A stretch of DNA of 64,000 nt from CAYLRU01 sp964386565 (GTDB lineage: Bacteria; Desulfobacterota; Desulfobacteria; Desulfobacterales; UBA5616), in assembly GCA_964386565.1 (NCBI GenBank), contig CAYLRU010000010.1, positions 1-64,000 of the forward strand. The letters are read 5' to 3'. This document shows, piece by piece, positions 36,301 to 44,596 of this stretch; position 1 is the stretch's first letter; each line of letters opens with the position of its first letter. The notes beneath the pieces are model-generated. The model made no database searches, was not told the origin of the DNA, and saw only the letters and a list, made by a program, of their open reading frames with translations. A program made the translations under genes and the position numbers.

Positions 36301-37930
36301 TATTCAAAATCCGGAATTTTCAGTAAATGGCGGCACAGACTGGGCGGCCTGGTCTGGTTCGGTATCACTTGGCGGAATAATCTCCGGTGACGGTAAAGAA
36401 GTACTCATCAGGGGTATTGTAGATCATGCTGAAACCGGAACACTTCTGAATTCCGCTTCCATAAATTCCGATGTGCATGATCCTGACCCGGGCAACAACA
36501 CGGCATCTCAAAGCACCGCCGTGGTAGCTGATGCCGACTTAGCCGTTACCAAGGCGGCAGACAGCGACACGGTCACGGCGGGTGAACCGGTCGGCTATGC
36601 CATCACGGTCACCAATGCCGGGCCCAGCACGGCTGTGCAGGTCATTGTCCGGGACGTCCTGCCGGAAGCCCTTGCCGATGCTGCCGCAGCCGGTGACGGC
36701 TGGACCTGCACCGTGGAAAACCAAACGCTCGAATGTACCCTGGACCGGCTGGATCCCGGTCAGAGCGCTTCTGTTGACCTGTCGGCCGTTGCACCGGACC
36801 AGGGACAAACCATCGTCAACACCGCCGGCGTAACCGCGGCAACACCGGATTCCGTACCCGCCAACAACAGCGACGACGCAACAGTATCGGTGACGCCTTC
36901 CGCCGACCTGGCACTGACCAAAACCGCGGACCCGGACCCGGCAGTCGCGGGCGAGTCACTGACTTACACGCTGACCCTTCACAACAACGGCCCGTCTGAT
37001 GCTGACAGCGCCGTTGTTACCGATAACCTGGCGCCGGGCCTGGTGAGCCCGTCCTTTTCCATTGACAACGGCGCCACGTGGAATCCCTGGACCGGATCTG
37101 TTGACGCGGGAAATATCGCGGCCGGAGAAACCGTCCCGGTCCTCATCCGGGCATTGGTCAGCCCGGATGCGACAGGCGATCTGGTCAACACCGCATCGGT
37201 TACTGCCGCCACTGATGATCCTGACCCGGGCAACAACACGGCATCTCAAAGCACCGCCGTGGTAGCTGANNNNNNNNNNNNNNNNNNNNNNNNNNNNNNN
37301 NNNNNNNNNNNNNNNNNNNNNNNNNNNNNNNNNNNNNNNNNNNNNNNNNNNNNNNNNNNNNNNNNNNNNACGCCTTCCGCCGACCTGGCACTGACCAAAA
37401 CCGCGGACCCGGACCCGGCAGTCGTGGGCGATATCATTACTTACACGCTGACCCTTCACAACAACGGCCCGAGCAACACCACTGACATCCAAATAATGGA
37501 TGAACTCCCCGAAGAACTTGTCTTTTTAGAACAAGACGGCGGAGACGCGTTTGATCCAGACACACATACCTGGCAAATCAACATCCTGGACAACAGCAGC
37601 CAGGCTGAAATCCACATCTCAGCCTTGGTCAGACGTGCCGGAAACATTATCAACACAGCCCGTATAATCAGCTCGGCAGTTGAGGATCCGGATGAAGAAA
37701 ACGATTCCGCCACTGCCGTTATCCATATTCCTTTTCAAAAAGGGGACGTAAACGGTGACGGTGTTCTGAATCTTGCGGATATTATCGTTATTTTGCAGGA
37801 AATGAGCAGGATATATTCACAGGAAGGAACGAACAAGGCTGCTGACATTGACGGCGACGGCCGAATCGGTATGGCCGAGGCGGTATATTTATTACAATTG
37901 ATAGGAGATATTCGGCAGACCGGGTTATAA
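33350..37930 (+). CDS. Secreted kexin-like subtilase with P domain, DUF11 repeats and dockerin
   Basis: About 1526 aa as assembled, including an unsized gap. The signal peptide spans about 1-31, and a propeptide-like region runs to about 235. The S8 catalytic domain has D274 (AIVDDGLEI), H308 (GEHGTSCAG) and S486 (GGTSSATPL). A P/homo-B domain follows (about 565-690), as in kexin and bacterial proprotein-convertase-like proteases. Six visible DUF11 repeats (about 692-1460) each begin with a DL-x-(I/V/L) strand and a (P)DPV-x-(A)GE-type turn. A type I dockerin-like pair of DxNxDG calcium loops ends the protein (about 1463-1526). It should be an extracellular, cell-associated serine protease. 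A paralogue follows after 82 bp. Confidence 0.9.
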   Translation: MIRVEFKKFITAWVMFFLLPALTLTAYDSYARDRYGKKPVTAPAEGLKIHWYESSLKKEAWMAMDEIAVYPKKRYAGLINTDDVRKKFHATATIHEKNDYAVYLKSTQPFTLDGIQSKISSLQEIEGISLASPVFYTSPEKEPATRMVLTGGIIVRYPHDFSQERIRTLEDKFGLSEKKSIGFHKNTYLYELHHAMDSLDTANRLQLSGEVMYAYPNWVRGRAKRSLPDDPLFPDQWHLYNTGQGGGTAGEDVDIISVWDDYIGTPNEIIAIVDDGLEINHEDLRDNVIPDLSWDYTEKDPDPTAGEHGTSCAGVAAARGYNLIGVTGAAPNCGLVGYRLLDSMTDANEADALSRNNTVVDIYSNSWGPYDDGRRLEGPGPLSREALINGVTSGRDGLGSIFVWAGGNGWNTDNSNYDGYANSRYTIAVAASTNYGTRSYYSEKGANILVNAPSSGGSLGITTTDRTGYDGYNEYGDYTDSFGGTSSATPLVSGIVALMLQANPGLTWRDVQHILISTAEKNDPDESGWTENGAGFPINYKYGFGRIDADSAVESALLWTTADTETSIEITSTPDLAIPDNDETGISDTVFIDEDISIEFVEVFFTASHPFWADLEITLISPDGTGSILAEQHNVMTVYSQYDNWPFGTVRHYGEKSGGNWTLQVKDLASADTGTFQSWTLKIYGTPSGPGADLAISTSDDPDPVISGQSITYTLNISNNGPESASNVILKDVLPKAIQQASYSTDSGGTWRTWPGTLNIGALGYQDVKEVLIRGTVDAGTATGSISNTARVISHVYDPDKTNNSHTQNTLVEAVSDLSITVTDSPDPVAAGEVVTYMLSIENKGPSSASNLIMTNTLPENTGFVSASGPEWACSEENGVVECIRPYLDPGNTATISITITAPNSARELTDTATISSDNTDPEPGDNTSVALTTVFDSSDLSVIKVDTPDPVVAGEMITYTLTVSNSGPSDATGAVLSDILPNVIQNPEFSVNGGTDWAAWSGSVSLGGIISGDGKEVLIRGIVDHAETGTLLNSASINSDVHDPDPGNNTASQSTAVVADADLAVTKAADSDTVTAGEPVGYAITVTNAGPSTAVQVIVRDVLPEALADAAAAGDGWTCTVENQTLECTLDRLDPGQSASVDLSAVAPDQGQTIVNTAGVTAATPDSVPANNSDDATVSVTPSADLALTKTADPDPAVAGESLTYTLTLHNNGPSDADSAVVTDNLAPGLVSPSFSIDNGATWNPWTGSVDAGNIAAGETVPVLIRALVSPDATGDLVNTASVTAATDDPDPGNNTASQSTAVVAXXXXXXXXXXXXXXXXXXXXXXXXXXXXXXXXXXTPSADLALTKTADPDPAVVGDIITYTLTLHNNGPSNTTDIQIMDELPEELVFLEQDGGDAFDPDTHTWQINILDNSSQAEIHISALVRRAGNIINTARIISSAVEDPDEENDSATAVIHIPFQKGDVNGDGVLNLADIIVILQEMSRIYSQEGTNKAADIDGDGRIGMAEAVYLLQLIGDIRQTGL
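36479..37424 (+). repeat. Near-identical DUF11 tandem repeats flanking the assembly gap
   Basis: Positions 36479-36531 recur exactly at 37217-37269, 738 bp (246 codons) later, directly abutting the gap. Positions 36893-36947 recur exactly at 37370-37424, directly after it. The higher-order unit is thus two DUF11 domains of about 123 aa each. Confidence 0.92.
37270..37369. other. Assembly gap of 100 N
   Basis: Exactly 100 unknown bases, a typical placeholder for a gap of unknown length, inside the repeat array of the subtilase gene. By alignment of the flanks to the upstream copy, the missing sequence should be 361 bp, or 361 plus a multiple of 738 bp. All of these keep the reading frame, as does the 100-N filler. 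Confidence 0.97.
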
Positions 37931-37966
37931 GCCGGTCTGATACAAATTAAACCCCCTGTCGGAGTC

Positions 37967-37986
37967 CCCCCATGACGTGTCGGGGG
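37967..37986. other. C/G hairpin between the two subtilase genes
   Basis: CCCCC (37967-37971) and GGGGG (37982-37986) can pair, with an inner GAC/GTC extending the stem. It lies 36 bp after the first subtilase stop. No T-run follows, so function as a terminator is uncertain. Confidence 0.3.
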
Positions 37987-38012
37987 AATACACCTGCTGT
38001 TACGATTTATAC

Positions 38013-40655
38013 ATGGTTTTTTACTTTGACATAAAATATTTTTCCGTGAACGTTTTTCTTCCGATCCTGGCGATTTTTGTTTTTTCTTCATGTGTTGAAC
38101 CGGCGTTTTCCGAGACATCGCCCCATGAAAAATATGAAATATCAACCGGTCATCTGCAGGAAACGGATTACCGAATTCAATGGTATGAGGGATCTGTAAA
38201 AAAGCAGGCATGGATGGCGGCCGATGAGATAGCACTTTTCCCGAAAAAAGGATCTCACGGCCATATCGATATTTCGGAAATTCGAAAAATATACCAGGCA
38301 ACGGCTGAAATATATGAACAAAACGATTTTGTGACCTATATAAAAAGCGGCGAGCCCTTCAAACCGGAAGCAATTGGAAAAAAACTATCATCCTTATACG
38401 AAGCTGAAACCATTGGCTTTGCAGGCCCGGTTTTCTACATCTCCCCTGAAAAAGAACCAGGCGACCGGGTGGTAATGACCGGAAAGCTTGTCGTGCGGTA
38501 TCCCGCAGATTACACAAAACGTCAAATCCAGGCCATTGAAGCGGCATACGGTCTGGCAGAAAAAACAATCATCGGGTTTCAGAAAAACACCTGTCTTTAC
38601 GAACTGAACAATGCCTTGAAAGCGGTGAATATCGCCAATCAAATGCATGGTAACGGACACATCTTGTACGCATATCCCGACCGGCTTCGGGAACGAACAA
38701 AACGATCCGTTCCCAACGATCCACTTTTCCCCGACCAATGGCACCTGGAGAATACCGGTCAGGGAGGAGGTGTTGCCGGAGAAGACGTGGACATCATTAC
38801 TGTCTGGAATAATTACAGGGGCACATCAAATGAAATTATCGCCATTGTGGATGACGGACTGGAAATCAATCACGAAGATTTAAGGGACAATATCATTCCA
38901 GACCTCAGTTGGGATTATTCCGGAAACGATTCAGATCCCACGGCCGGGGACCATGGAACCTGCTGTGCCGGAGTCGCCGCCGGCAGAGGGTATAATGCCG
39001 TCGGCATAACGGGTGCAGCCCCTAATTGCGGCCTCGCAGGATACCGGCTGTTAGACGCGTTGACCGATGAAAATGAAGCCCTTGCGTCAACCCGAAACAA
39101 CGATATCGTGGACATTTACAGCAACAGTTGGGGACCGTATGACGACGCAAAACGGCTTGAAGGACCCGGCCCCCTCATGTTGGATGCGCTGGCCAGGGGC
39201 GTGGAAAACGGAAGGGGCGGGCTGGGAAGTATTTTTGTCTGGGCCGGCGGGAACGGGTATGACAGCGATAATTCCAACTACGACGGGTATGCCAATTCGC
39301 GTTATACGATTGCCGTGGCCGCTTCCACGAACTACGGGACACGATCGTCCTACTCGGAAAAAGGTGCCAATATTCTGGTTAATGCACCCTCGGACGGAGG
39401 GTCTTTGGACATTACAACCACCGATCGTACAGGATCGGAAGGATACGAAAAAGAAAATTACACCGACTCGTTCGGCGGCACATCGTCCGCGACCCCATTG
39501 GTTTCGGGCATTATCGCCCTGATGCTCCAGGCCAATCCCGACCTGACCTGGCGGGATGTTCAGCATATCCTTGTTTCAACAGCCGAAAAAATTGACCCGG
39601 ATGATGGAGATTGGTGCTTTAATGCCGCGGGTTATCACATCAACCACAAGTACGGATTCGGCAGAGTTGATGCGGATTCGGCAGTTGAAAGCGCCCTGTT
39701 GTGGACCACCGCCGACCCGGAAGCGGTTGTCGAAATAACCTCCAGCCCCAATCTTGCCATTCCGGACAATAACGAAGACGGGGTTTCGGATACGGTCCAT
39801 ATAAACGACAATCTCCATATCGAATTTGTTGAAGTCTATTTTACCGCGTCGGATCACACGTATTGGGGAGACCTGGAGATCACACTGATATCGCCGGGCG
39901 GAACCCATAGTATCCTGGCGGAAAAACACCGGAGCAGAAGCACCAGCGTTTATGACAACTGGTGTTTCGGTACTATTCGACATTATGGAGAAACGTCCGG
40001 GGGAAACTGGACCCTTCTTGTCAGGGACCTGGAACCATTGGATTCGGGTACGCTGGAATCCTGGACATTGAAAATTTACGGTACGCCGATCAATGCGGAG
40101 GCTGATTTGAATATTACTATAATGGATGCTCCTGATCCGGCAATTGCCGGAGAAAGTATCACGTATACGATAAGTATCTTTAATGACAGCCCATCGGATG
40201 CTGTCAACGTCATTTTAAAAAACTACCCGGAAAAATCCATTAAACAGGTTGTTTACGCTGTTGACGGCGATACGTTATGGAAGCCCTGGCCGGGGTCTCT
40301 GAATCTGGGAACGATTTCCGGCCTGGATGGAAAGACAGTGCTCCTCCGGGGCTCAATAGACCCGTCTGCCGGGGCATCAATCATAAACACCGCAAAAGTC
40401 ATCTCGCGAACCATTGACCCTGACAGGACAAACAACACTGTCGTTGAAACCACGGAAATCAATCCGCCACGGACAACAGGAGATCTGAATGGAGACGGAA
40501 CCCTGAACCTGGAGGACCTGGTCACGGCTGTTCAGGTTATGACCGGCATTAATTCGGCATTAGAGATGGATACGGCCGACGATATTGACGGTGACGGCAA
40601 AATAGGTATGGCCGAGGCGATATTTATCATGCAGGCTGTTGGAGATATCCGATAG
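38013..40655 (+). CDS. Second secreted kexin-like subtilase with P domain, one DUF11 repeat and dockerin
   Basis: 880 aa from the ATG at 38013; a GTG at 37977 is possible, and neither start has a clear ribosome binding site. The signal peptide has a long hydrophobic stretch ending near FSSCVEPAFS, whose Cys might be lipid-modified, although the lipobox is poor. The catalytic triad is D280, H314 (GDHGTCCAG) and S491 (GGTSSATPL). A P domain, a single DUF11 repeat (ADLNITIMDAPDPAIAGES) and a dockerin-like module with two DxNGDG/DIDGDGK loops follow. It is a clear paralogue of the preceding gene over the propeptide, catalytic and P domains, with the repeat array reduced to one. A 45-bp segment is identical in both genes. 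Confidence 0.9.
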   Translation: MVFYFDIKYFSVNVFLPILAIFVFSSCVEPAFSETSPHEKYEISTGHLQETDYRIQWYEGSVKKQAWMAADEIALFPKKGSHGHIDISEIRKIYQATAEIYEQNDFVTYIKSGEPFKPEAIGKKLSSLYEAETIGFAGPVFYISPEKEPGDRVVMTGKLVVRYPADYTKRQIQAIEAAYGLAEKTIIGFQKNTCLYELNNALKAVNIANQMHGNGHILYAYPDRLRERTKRSVPNDPLFPDQWHLENTGQGGGVAGEDVDIITVWNNYRGTSNEIIAIVDDGLEINHEDLRDNIIPDLSWDYSGNDSDPTAGDHGTCCAGVAAGRGYNAVGITGAAPNCGLAGYRLLDALTDENEALASTRNNDIVDIYSNSWGPYDDAKRLEGPGPLMLDALARGVENGRGGLGSIFVWAGGNGYDSDNSNYDGYANSRYTIAVAASTNYGTRSSYSEKGANILVNAPSDGGSLDITTTDRTGSEGYEKENYTDSFGGTSSATPLVSGIIALMLQANPDLTWRDVQHILVSTAEKIDPDDGDWCFNAAGYHINHKYGFGRVDADSAVESALLWTTADPEAVVEITSSPNLAIPDNNEDGVSDTVHINDNLHIEFVEVYFTASDHTYWGDLEITLISPGGTHSILAEKHRSRSTSVYDNWCFGTIRHYGETSGGNWTLLVRDLEPLDSGTLESWTLKIYGTPINAEADLNITIMDAPDPAIAGESITYTISIFNDSPSDAVNVILKNYPEKSIKQVVYAVDGDTLWKPWPGSLNLGTISGLDGKTVLLRGSIDPSAGASIINTAKVISRTIDPDRTNNTVVETTEINPPRTTGDLNGDGTLNLEDLVTAVQVMTGINSALEMDTADDIDGDGKIGMAEAIFIMQAVGDIR

Positions 40656-40957
40656 ATCTTTAAATTATCCTGGTGATCGTCACTCAATGTTTGCATTTTA
40701 CCCTGAAATAAAAAATCGATTCGTTTCAGGACAATAAATAACGAAAAATGATATTGCAAAAATTCATCCGACCCTTTATGAAGTTTTATTTATAAGATCA
40801 ACGAGTAAACAGGCAGATCATCGGGATTTTGTATGAACACAAAACTTCAATGGATGAAAGGCAACACCATTGTTGAAAACTGACAATATCGCATGAATGG
40901 CTCCCCTGCTGAAACCTGCAATTTTTTTTATCCAAATTCAATGTTAAGGAAGCGAAA
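40656..40957. other. 302-bp AT-rich intergenic region
   Basis: No gene is supported. A weak inverted repeat (CCTGAAA at 40702-40708, TTTCAGG at 40724-40730, 15-nt loop) could terminate the subtilase transcript, but there is no T-run. The right end carries AAGGAAG in front of the carbonic-anhydrase-like gene. Confidence 0.4.
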
Positions 40958-41482
40958 ATGATATTCGACTTTGAAGGCAAGTCACCCGAAATCGGAACAG
41001 GCTCGTATATCAGTGATTCAGCCAGAATTATCGGTGATGTCCTTGTCGGTGATAATTGTTACGTCGGACATGGCGCCGTTCTTCGGGGAGACTTGGGAAG
41101 GATTATGGTGGAAAACAACTGTTCCATTGAAGAGGGGGTAATCATTCATGCACCACCGGAAGGAATCTGTCGTATCGGCGAGTCGGTTACCTTAAACCAT
41201 GGTGCCATCATCCACGCCCAACGAATCGGAAATTATGCCGTTATCGGAATGGGCGCCATCCTGGGCCTTTTTTCACAAATCGGCAAATGGACCATCGTAG
41301 CCGAAGGAGGCATCGTCCGCATGCGGCAAATCGTTCCCGAAAACCTTGTTATAGCCGGAAACCCCGCACAGGCCATTCGGGAAATATCGGAATCCGATAA
41401 GGAATTGCGGCTGAAAGAAAAAACGCTTTACAGTGAACTGGCCCGGAAATATCTAAACGGTAAAATGAAACGAATATCCTGA
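40958..41482 (+). CDS. Gamma-carbonic-anhydrase-family hexapeptide-repeat protein
   Basis: 174 aa. Left-handed beta-helix hexapeptide repeats run through residues 15-135 (IIGDVLVGDNCYVGHGAVLR and so on). Candidate zinc-type histidines lie in ILHA-like positions: IIHAPP, LNHGAIIHAQ. A C-terminal helix follows. The family includes YrdA, CaiE and PaaY. The first gene of a same-strand run with SDR, molybdoenzyme and ferredoxin, it could supply CO2/bicarbonate exchange or be a structural accessory. Which of these applies cannot be decided from sequence. Confidence 0.82.
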   Translation: MIFDFEGKSPEIGTGSYISDSARIIGDVLVGDNCYVGHGAVLRGDLGRIMVENNCSIEEGVIIHAPPEGICRIGESVTLNHGAIIHAQRIGNYAVIGMGAILGLFSQIGKWTIVAEGGIVRMRQIVPENLVIAGNPAQAIREISESDKELRLKEKTLYSELARKYLNGKMKRIS

Positions 41483-41510
41483 TCAAAATCCCTTGAAAGG
41501 AACACATCAC

Positions 41511-42269
41511 ATGAATCGCGTAGCGGAAAAAATCGCCCTGGTTACGGGGGCGGCTCAGGGACTGGGCGAAGCAGCATCACGAATGCTGGTAAAGGAAGGT
41601 GCCATGGTGGCACTGACGGACATCAATTTTGAAGGGGTACAATCCGTCGCTGATTCTTTAGGAGACGCAGCCATTGCCATAAAGCACGACGTAACAGATG
41701 AAGCGCAATGGAAAAAAGTCCTTATGGAAACCGTGGATTATTTCGGTGGTCTGAATATCCTTGTCAACAATGCCGGTATTTCATCCGGTGAAAGCATTGA
41801 AGACATCAGTTTTGAAAACTGGAAAAAAATACATGCAGTTGATTTGGACAGCGTTTTTTTGGGGTGCAAATATGCGATCCCGTATATAAAAGATTCCGGG
41901 GGAGGTTCCATCATCAACATTTCATCCATTTCCGGAATCATCGCAGGCCACAATACAGTGGCATACAACTCTGCCAAGGCAGCGGTGCGGCATATGACAA
42001 AATCGGTCGCCCTTCACTGTGCAAAACATAAATACAACATCCGCTGCAATTCCGTTCATCCTGTTTTCGTGAAAACACCGATTTTGGACCGACTTGTCGA
42101 TATGTTCGGAAAAGAAGAAGCCTATGCCAAACTCGCACGCCAAATTCCACTGGGACATATCGGTGAGCCGGATGACGTGGCATATGCGGTTGTCTATCTG
42201 GCTTCGGATGAATCGAAAATGATGACCGGCGCTGAAATCGTCATCGACGGCGGAATAAGCGCCATGTAA
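41511..42269 (+). CDS. Short-chain dehydrogenase/reductase (classical SDR)
   Basis: 252 aa from the ATG at 41511, with GAAAGGA nine nt upstream; the TTG at 41493 lies before that site. The cofactor motif TGAAQGLG (TGxxxGxG), D39-type acidic residue after strand 2 (LTDINFEG, favouring NAD), NNAG, catalytic Ser in NISSISG and YNSAK (Tyr-x3-Lys) are all present. The C-terminal GAEIVIDGG is standard. It resembles hydroxyacyl-CoA or cyclohexanol-type dehydrogenases, but the substrate cannot be assigned. It lies 28 nt after the carbonic-anhydrase-like gene and 65 nt before the molybdoenzyme gene. Confidence 0.9.
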   Translation: MNRVAEKIALVTGAAQGLGEAASRMLVKEGAMVALTDINFEGVQSVADSLGDAAIAIKHDVTDEAQWKKVLMETVDYFGGLNILVNNAGISSGESIEDISFENWKKIHAVDLDSVFLGCKYAIPYIKDSGGGSIINISSISGIIAGHNTVAYNSAKAAVRHMTKSVALHCAKHKYNIRCNSVHPVFVKTPILDRLVDMFGKEEAYAKLARQIPLGHIGEPDDVAYAVVYLASDESKMMTGAEIVIDGGISAM

Positions 42270-42334
42270 AAAGCCCCCCTTAAATAATTTACCCAAACGA
42301 ATATTTTCGTCCCAAGGGAACAGGAGGAAGCATC

Positions 42335-44545
42335 ATGAGCCGGCAGGAAGATAACGTCAGGATTGTCAGGACGACATCTGCATTCGATTGTGGCGGACGT
42401 TGCCCGTTGCGCCTTCATGTCAAAGACGGCGTCATTATCCGGGTTGAAGGCGACGATGCAAAAGAGCCCGACGATCAGCTGAGAACATGTTTGAGATGCC
42501 GTGCCATTCGCAAGGAAGTACACCATCCGGATCGGCTCAAATATCCTTTAAAGCGTACGGGGCTCAAGGGAAAAGGAGAGTTTGAAAGGATCTCCTGGGA
42601 CGAGGCTTACGACACCATCATCGAAAAACTTGTTCATACCAGAGACACCTTCGGCAATTCAAGTATATTTCTCGTTCCCGGCGGCGGCTATCTCGGGGCT
42701 CTTCACAACGGCGGCAGGGCACTGGCCAAACTGCTCGGACTGTTCGGAGGCTATACCACGAACTACGGCAACGTATCATCCGAAGGGGCGGTATGGGCGG
42801 TCATGGCCCAATACGGTTCCGTTATGGTGGGCCACAGCCGGGACGACCTGCTGAATTCGAAATTGATCATCATGTGGGGATGGGACCCCGCTCGAATGAT
42901 TTCCGGCACCAACACCATGTACCACCTGATCAAGGCAAAAGAAGCCGGTATTAAAATAATCTGTATCGATCCCCGCTACCATGATTCAGCGGCGATACTG
43001 GCTGATCAGTGGATTCCCATCAGACCCGGCACGGATACGGCCATGATGGCTGCCATGGCAAACGTCATCATCAAAGAGGATCTCCGGGACCAGGCTTTTT
43101 TGGATAAGTACACCGTGGGTTTTGAAAAATATGAAGCGTATGTCATGGGAGATGAGGATGGTGTTGAGAAAACACCCCAATGGGCGGAAAAGATATGTGG
43201 CGTTCCCGCTTTAACAATCGAAAACCTGGCAAAAGAATACGCTGCGACAAAACCGGCAGCCTTGATGGATTGCCAGGGACCGGCAAGAAGCGCCATGGGC
43301 GAACAATACAACCGGGGCGCCATGACCCTGTGCGCCATGACCGGGAACATCGGCAAAAAAGGGGGCAGCGCAGGCGGTGGCTTGATGGGCATCCCCGTTG
43401 GGCACATGTTCCGCTCATCCGGTATCCCCGGGGTCAAAAATCCTGTCGAAGCCGGCGGCCCGTCCATCCGGGGTACGTTGGACCTGAACCTGCGAACACT
43501 CAAACGGATCCATACCAATAAAATATTTGACGCCATCCTGGAGGGGAAAGCCGGCGGTTATCCTGCAAACATCAAGTTCGCATGGTTTGTGTGCAACAAT
43601 TTTTTAAACCAGCTCGGAAATACCAATAAATCAGCCAAGGCCCTGACACAACTGGAGTTTTTGGTCGTTAACGAGTTGTTTATGACCCCCACGGCCAGGT
43701 ATGCGGATATCCTGCTCCCCGTTACCCATGTGGCGGAAAGAAACGACCTGACCCGCCCATGGCCCTCAGGACCCTATTATACCCATGTCAACAAGGCCGT
43801 GGATCCTCCCGGAGAATGCAAATCGGATTTCGAAATTGCCTGCGAACTTGCCGACCGCCTCGGTTTTACGGATTTTAATCCAGCCACCGAGGATCAATGG
43901 CTCAGGGCTTTTGTGGAAAAAAATCCGGAAACCGGGCCCCGGATTAAAGATTACGATAAATTCAGGGAAGAAGGCATCTATCGCGTCAAACTGGACGAAC
44001 CCATTGTTGCGTTCAAGGATCAGATAGAGGATATTGAAAATCATCCTTTTGAAACGCCGTCCGGCAAAATAGAAATTTTTTCACAGCGGGCGGCGGATCT
44101 CAACAATCCTTTGTGTCCGCCGGTGCCAAAATACGTTCCCACCTGGGAAGGTGTAAATGATCCTGTCAGGGAAAAATATCCCCTCCAGGTGTTAACACCC
44201 CATGGAAAAACCCGGGTGCATTCCCATCTGGGAAATATTGACTGGTTAAAAGAAGTAGAGCCCCATCGCTGCTGGATTAATCCCATTGACGCAAGCCCCA
44301 GGGGAATCTCGGACGGCGATCAAATCCACGTATTTAATGACCGCGGAACAATTTTAATCACCGCATGGGTGACCGAACGCATTATCCCCGGTGTTATCTG
44401 CATTTTTGAAGGGACATGGTATGATCCCGATGAAAACGGCGTATGCCGCGGCGGCTGTGCGAACGTACTGACCAACGACAGATTTTCCGAAGGGGGCGCT
44501 TCGACATTGAATACCCTTTTGGCGGAGGTTCGAAAAGCATCGTGA
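42335..44545 (+). CDS. DmsA-like molybdopterin oxidoreductase, apparently cytoplasmic
   Basis: 736 aa. AGGAGG precedes the ATG. There is no twin-arginine signal; the N-terminus goes straight into the iron-sulfur motif. Compared with DmsA (C-x3-C-x3-C then C), the first Cys is Ser15, while C19, C23 and C52 remain and an extra C55 (CLRCR) is present, so the cluster ligands are C19/C23/C52 plus perhaps C55. Ser148 in YGNVSSEG aligns with the Mo-coordinating Ser of DMSO reductases. MGD-binding blocks (WGWDPARM, DPRYHDSA, PGTDTAMMAAM, NELFMTPTARYADILLPVTH) are intact. It probably reduces an S- or N-oxide, or catalyses a hydroxylation or hydration-type reaction, in the cytoplasm. The ferredoxin subunit is encoded next; no membrane anchor is. 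Confidence 0.9.
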   Translation: MSRQEDNVRIVRTTSAFDCGGRCPLRLHVKDGVIIRVEGDDAKEPDDQLRTCLRCRAIRKEVHHPDRLKYPLKRTGLKGKGEFERISWDEAYDTIIEKLVHTRDTFGNSSIFLVPGGGYLGALHNGGRALAKLLGLFGGYTTNYGNVSSEGAVWAVMAQYGSVMVGHSRDDLLNSKLIIMWGWDPARMISGTNTMYHLIKAKEAGIKIICIDPRYHDSAAILADQWIPIRPGTDTAMMAAMANVIIKEDLRDQAFLDKYTVGFEKYEAYVMGDEDGVEKTPQWAEKICGVPALTIENLAKEYAATKPAALMDCQGPARSAMGEQYNRGAMTLCAMTGNIGKKGGSAGGGLMGIPVGHMFRSSGIPGVKNPVEAGGPSIRGTLDLNLRTLKRIHTNKIFDAILEGKAGGYPANIKFAWFVCNNFLNQLGNTNKSAKALTQLEFLVVNELFMTPTARYADILLPVTHVAERNDLTRPWPSGPYYTHVNKAVDPPGECKSDFEIACELADRLGFTDFNPATEDQWLRAFVEKNPETGPRIKDYDKFREEGIYRVKLDEPIVAFKDQIEDIENHPFETPSGKIEIFSQRAADLNNPLCPPVPKYVPTWEGVNDPVREKYPLQVLTPHGKTRVHSHLGNIDWLKEVEPHRCWINPIDASPRGISDGDQIHVFNDRGTILITAWVTERIIPGVICIFEGTWYDPDENGVCRGGCANVLTNDRFSEGGASTLNTLLAEVRKAS

Positions 44546-44596
44546 TGTGTTTATACGGTTCCGGTTCGCCCGGGAAATAAACAGGAAGGACAGCTC

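Noticed and set aside
43006..43536. 176-codon minus-strand frame opposite the molybdoenzyme
   Set aside because: Antisense to a gene with many conserved cofactor motifs; no start signals.
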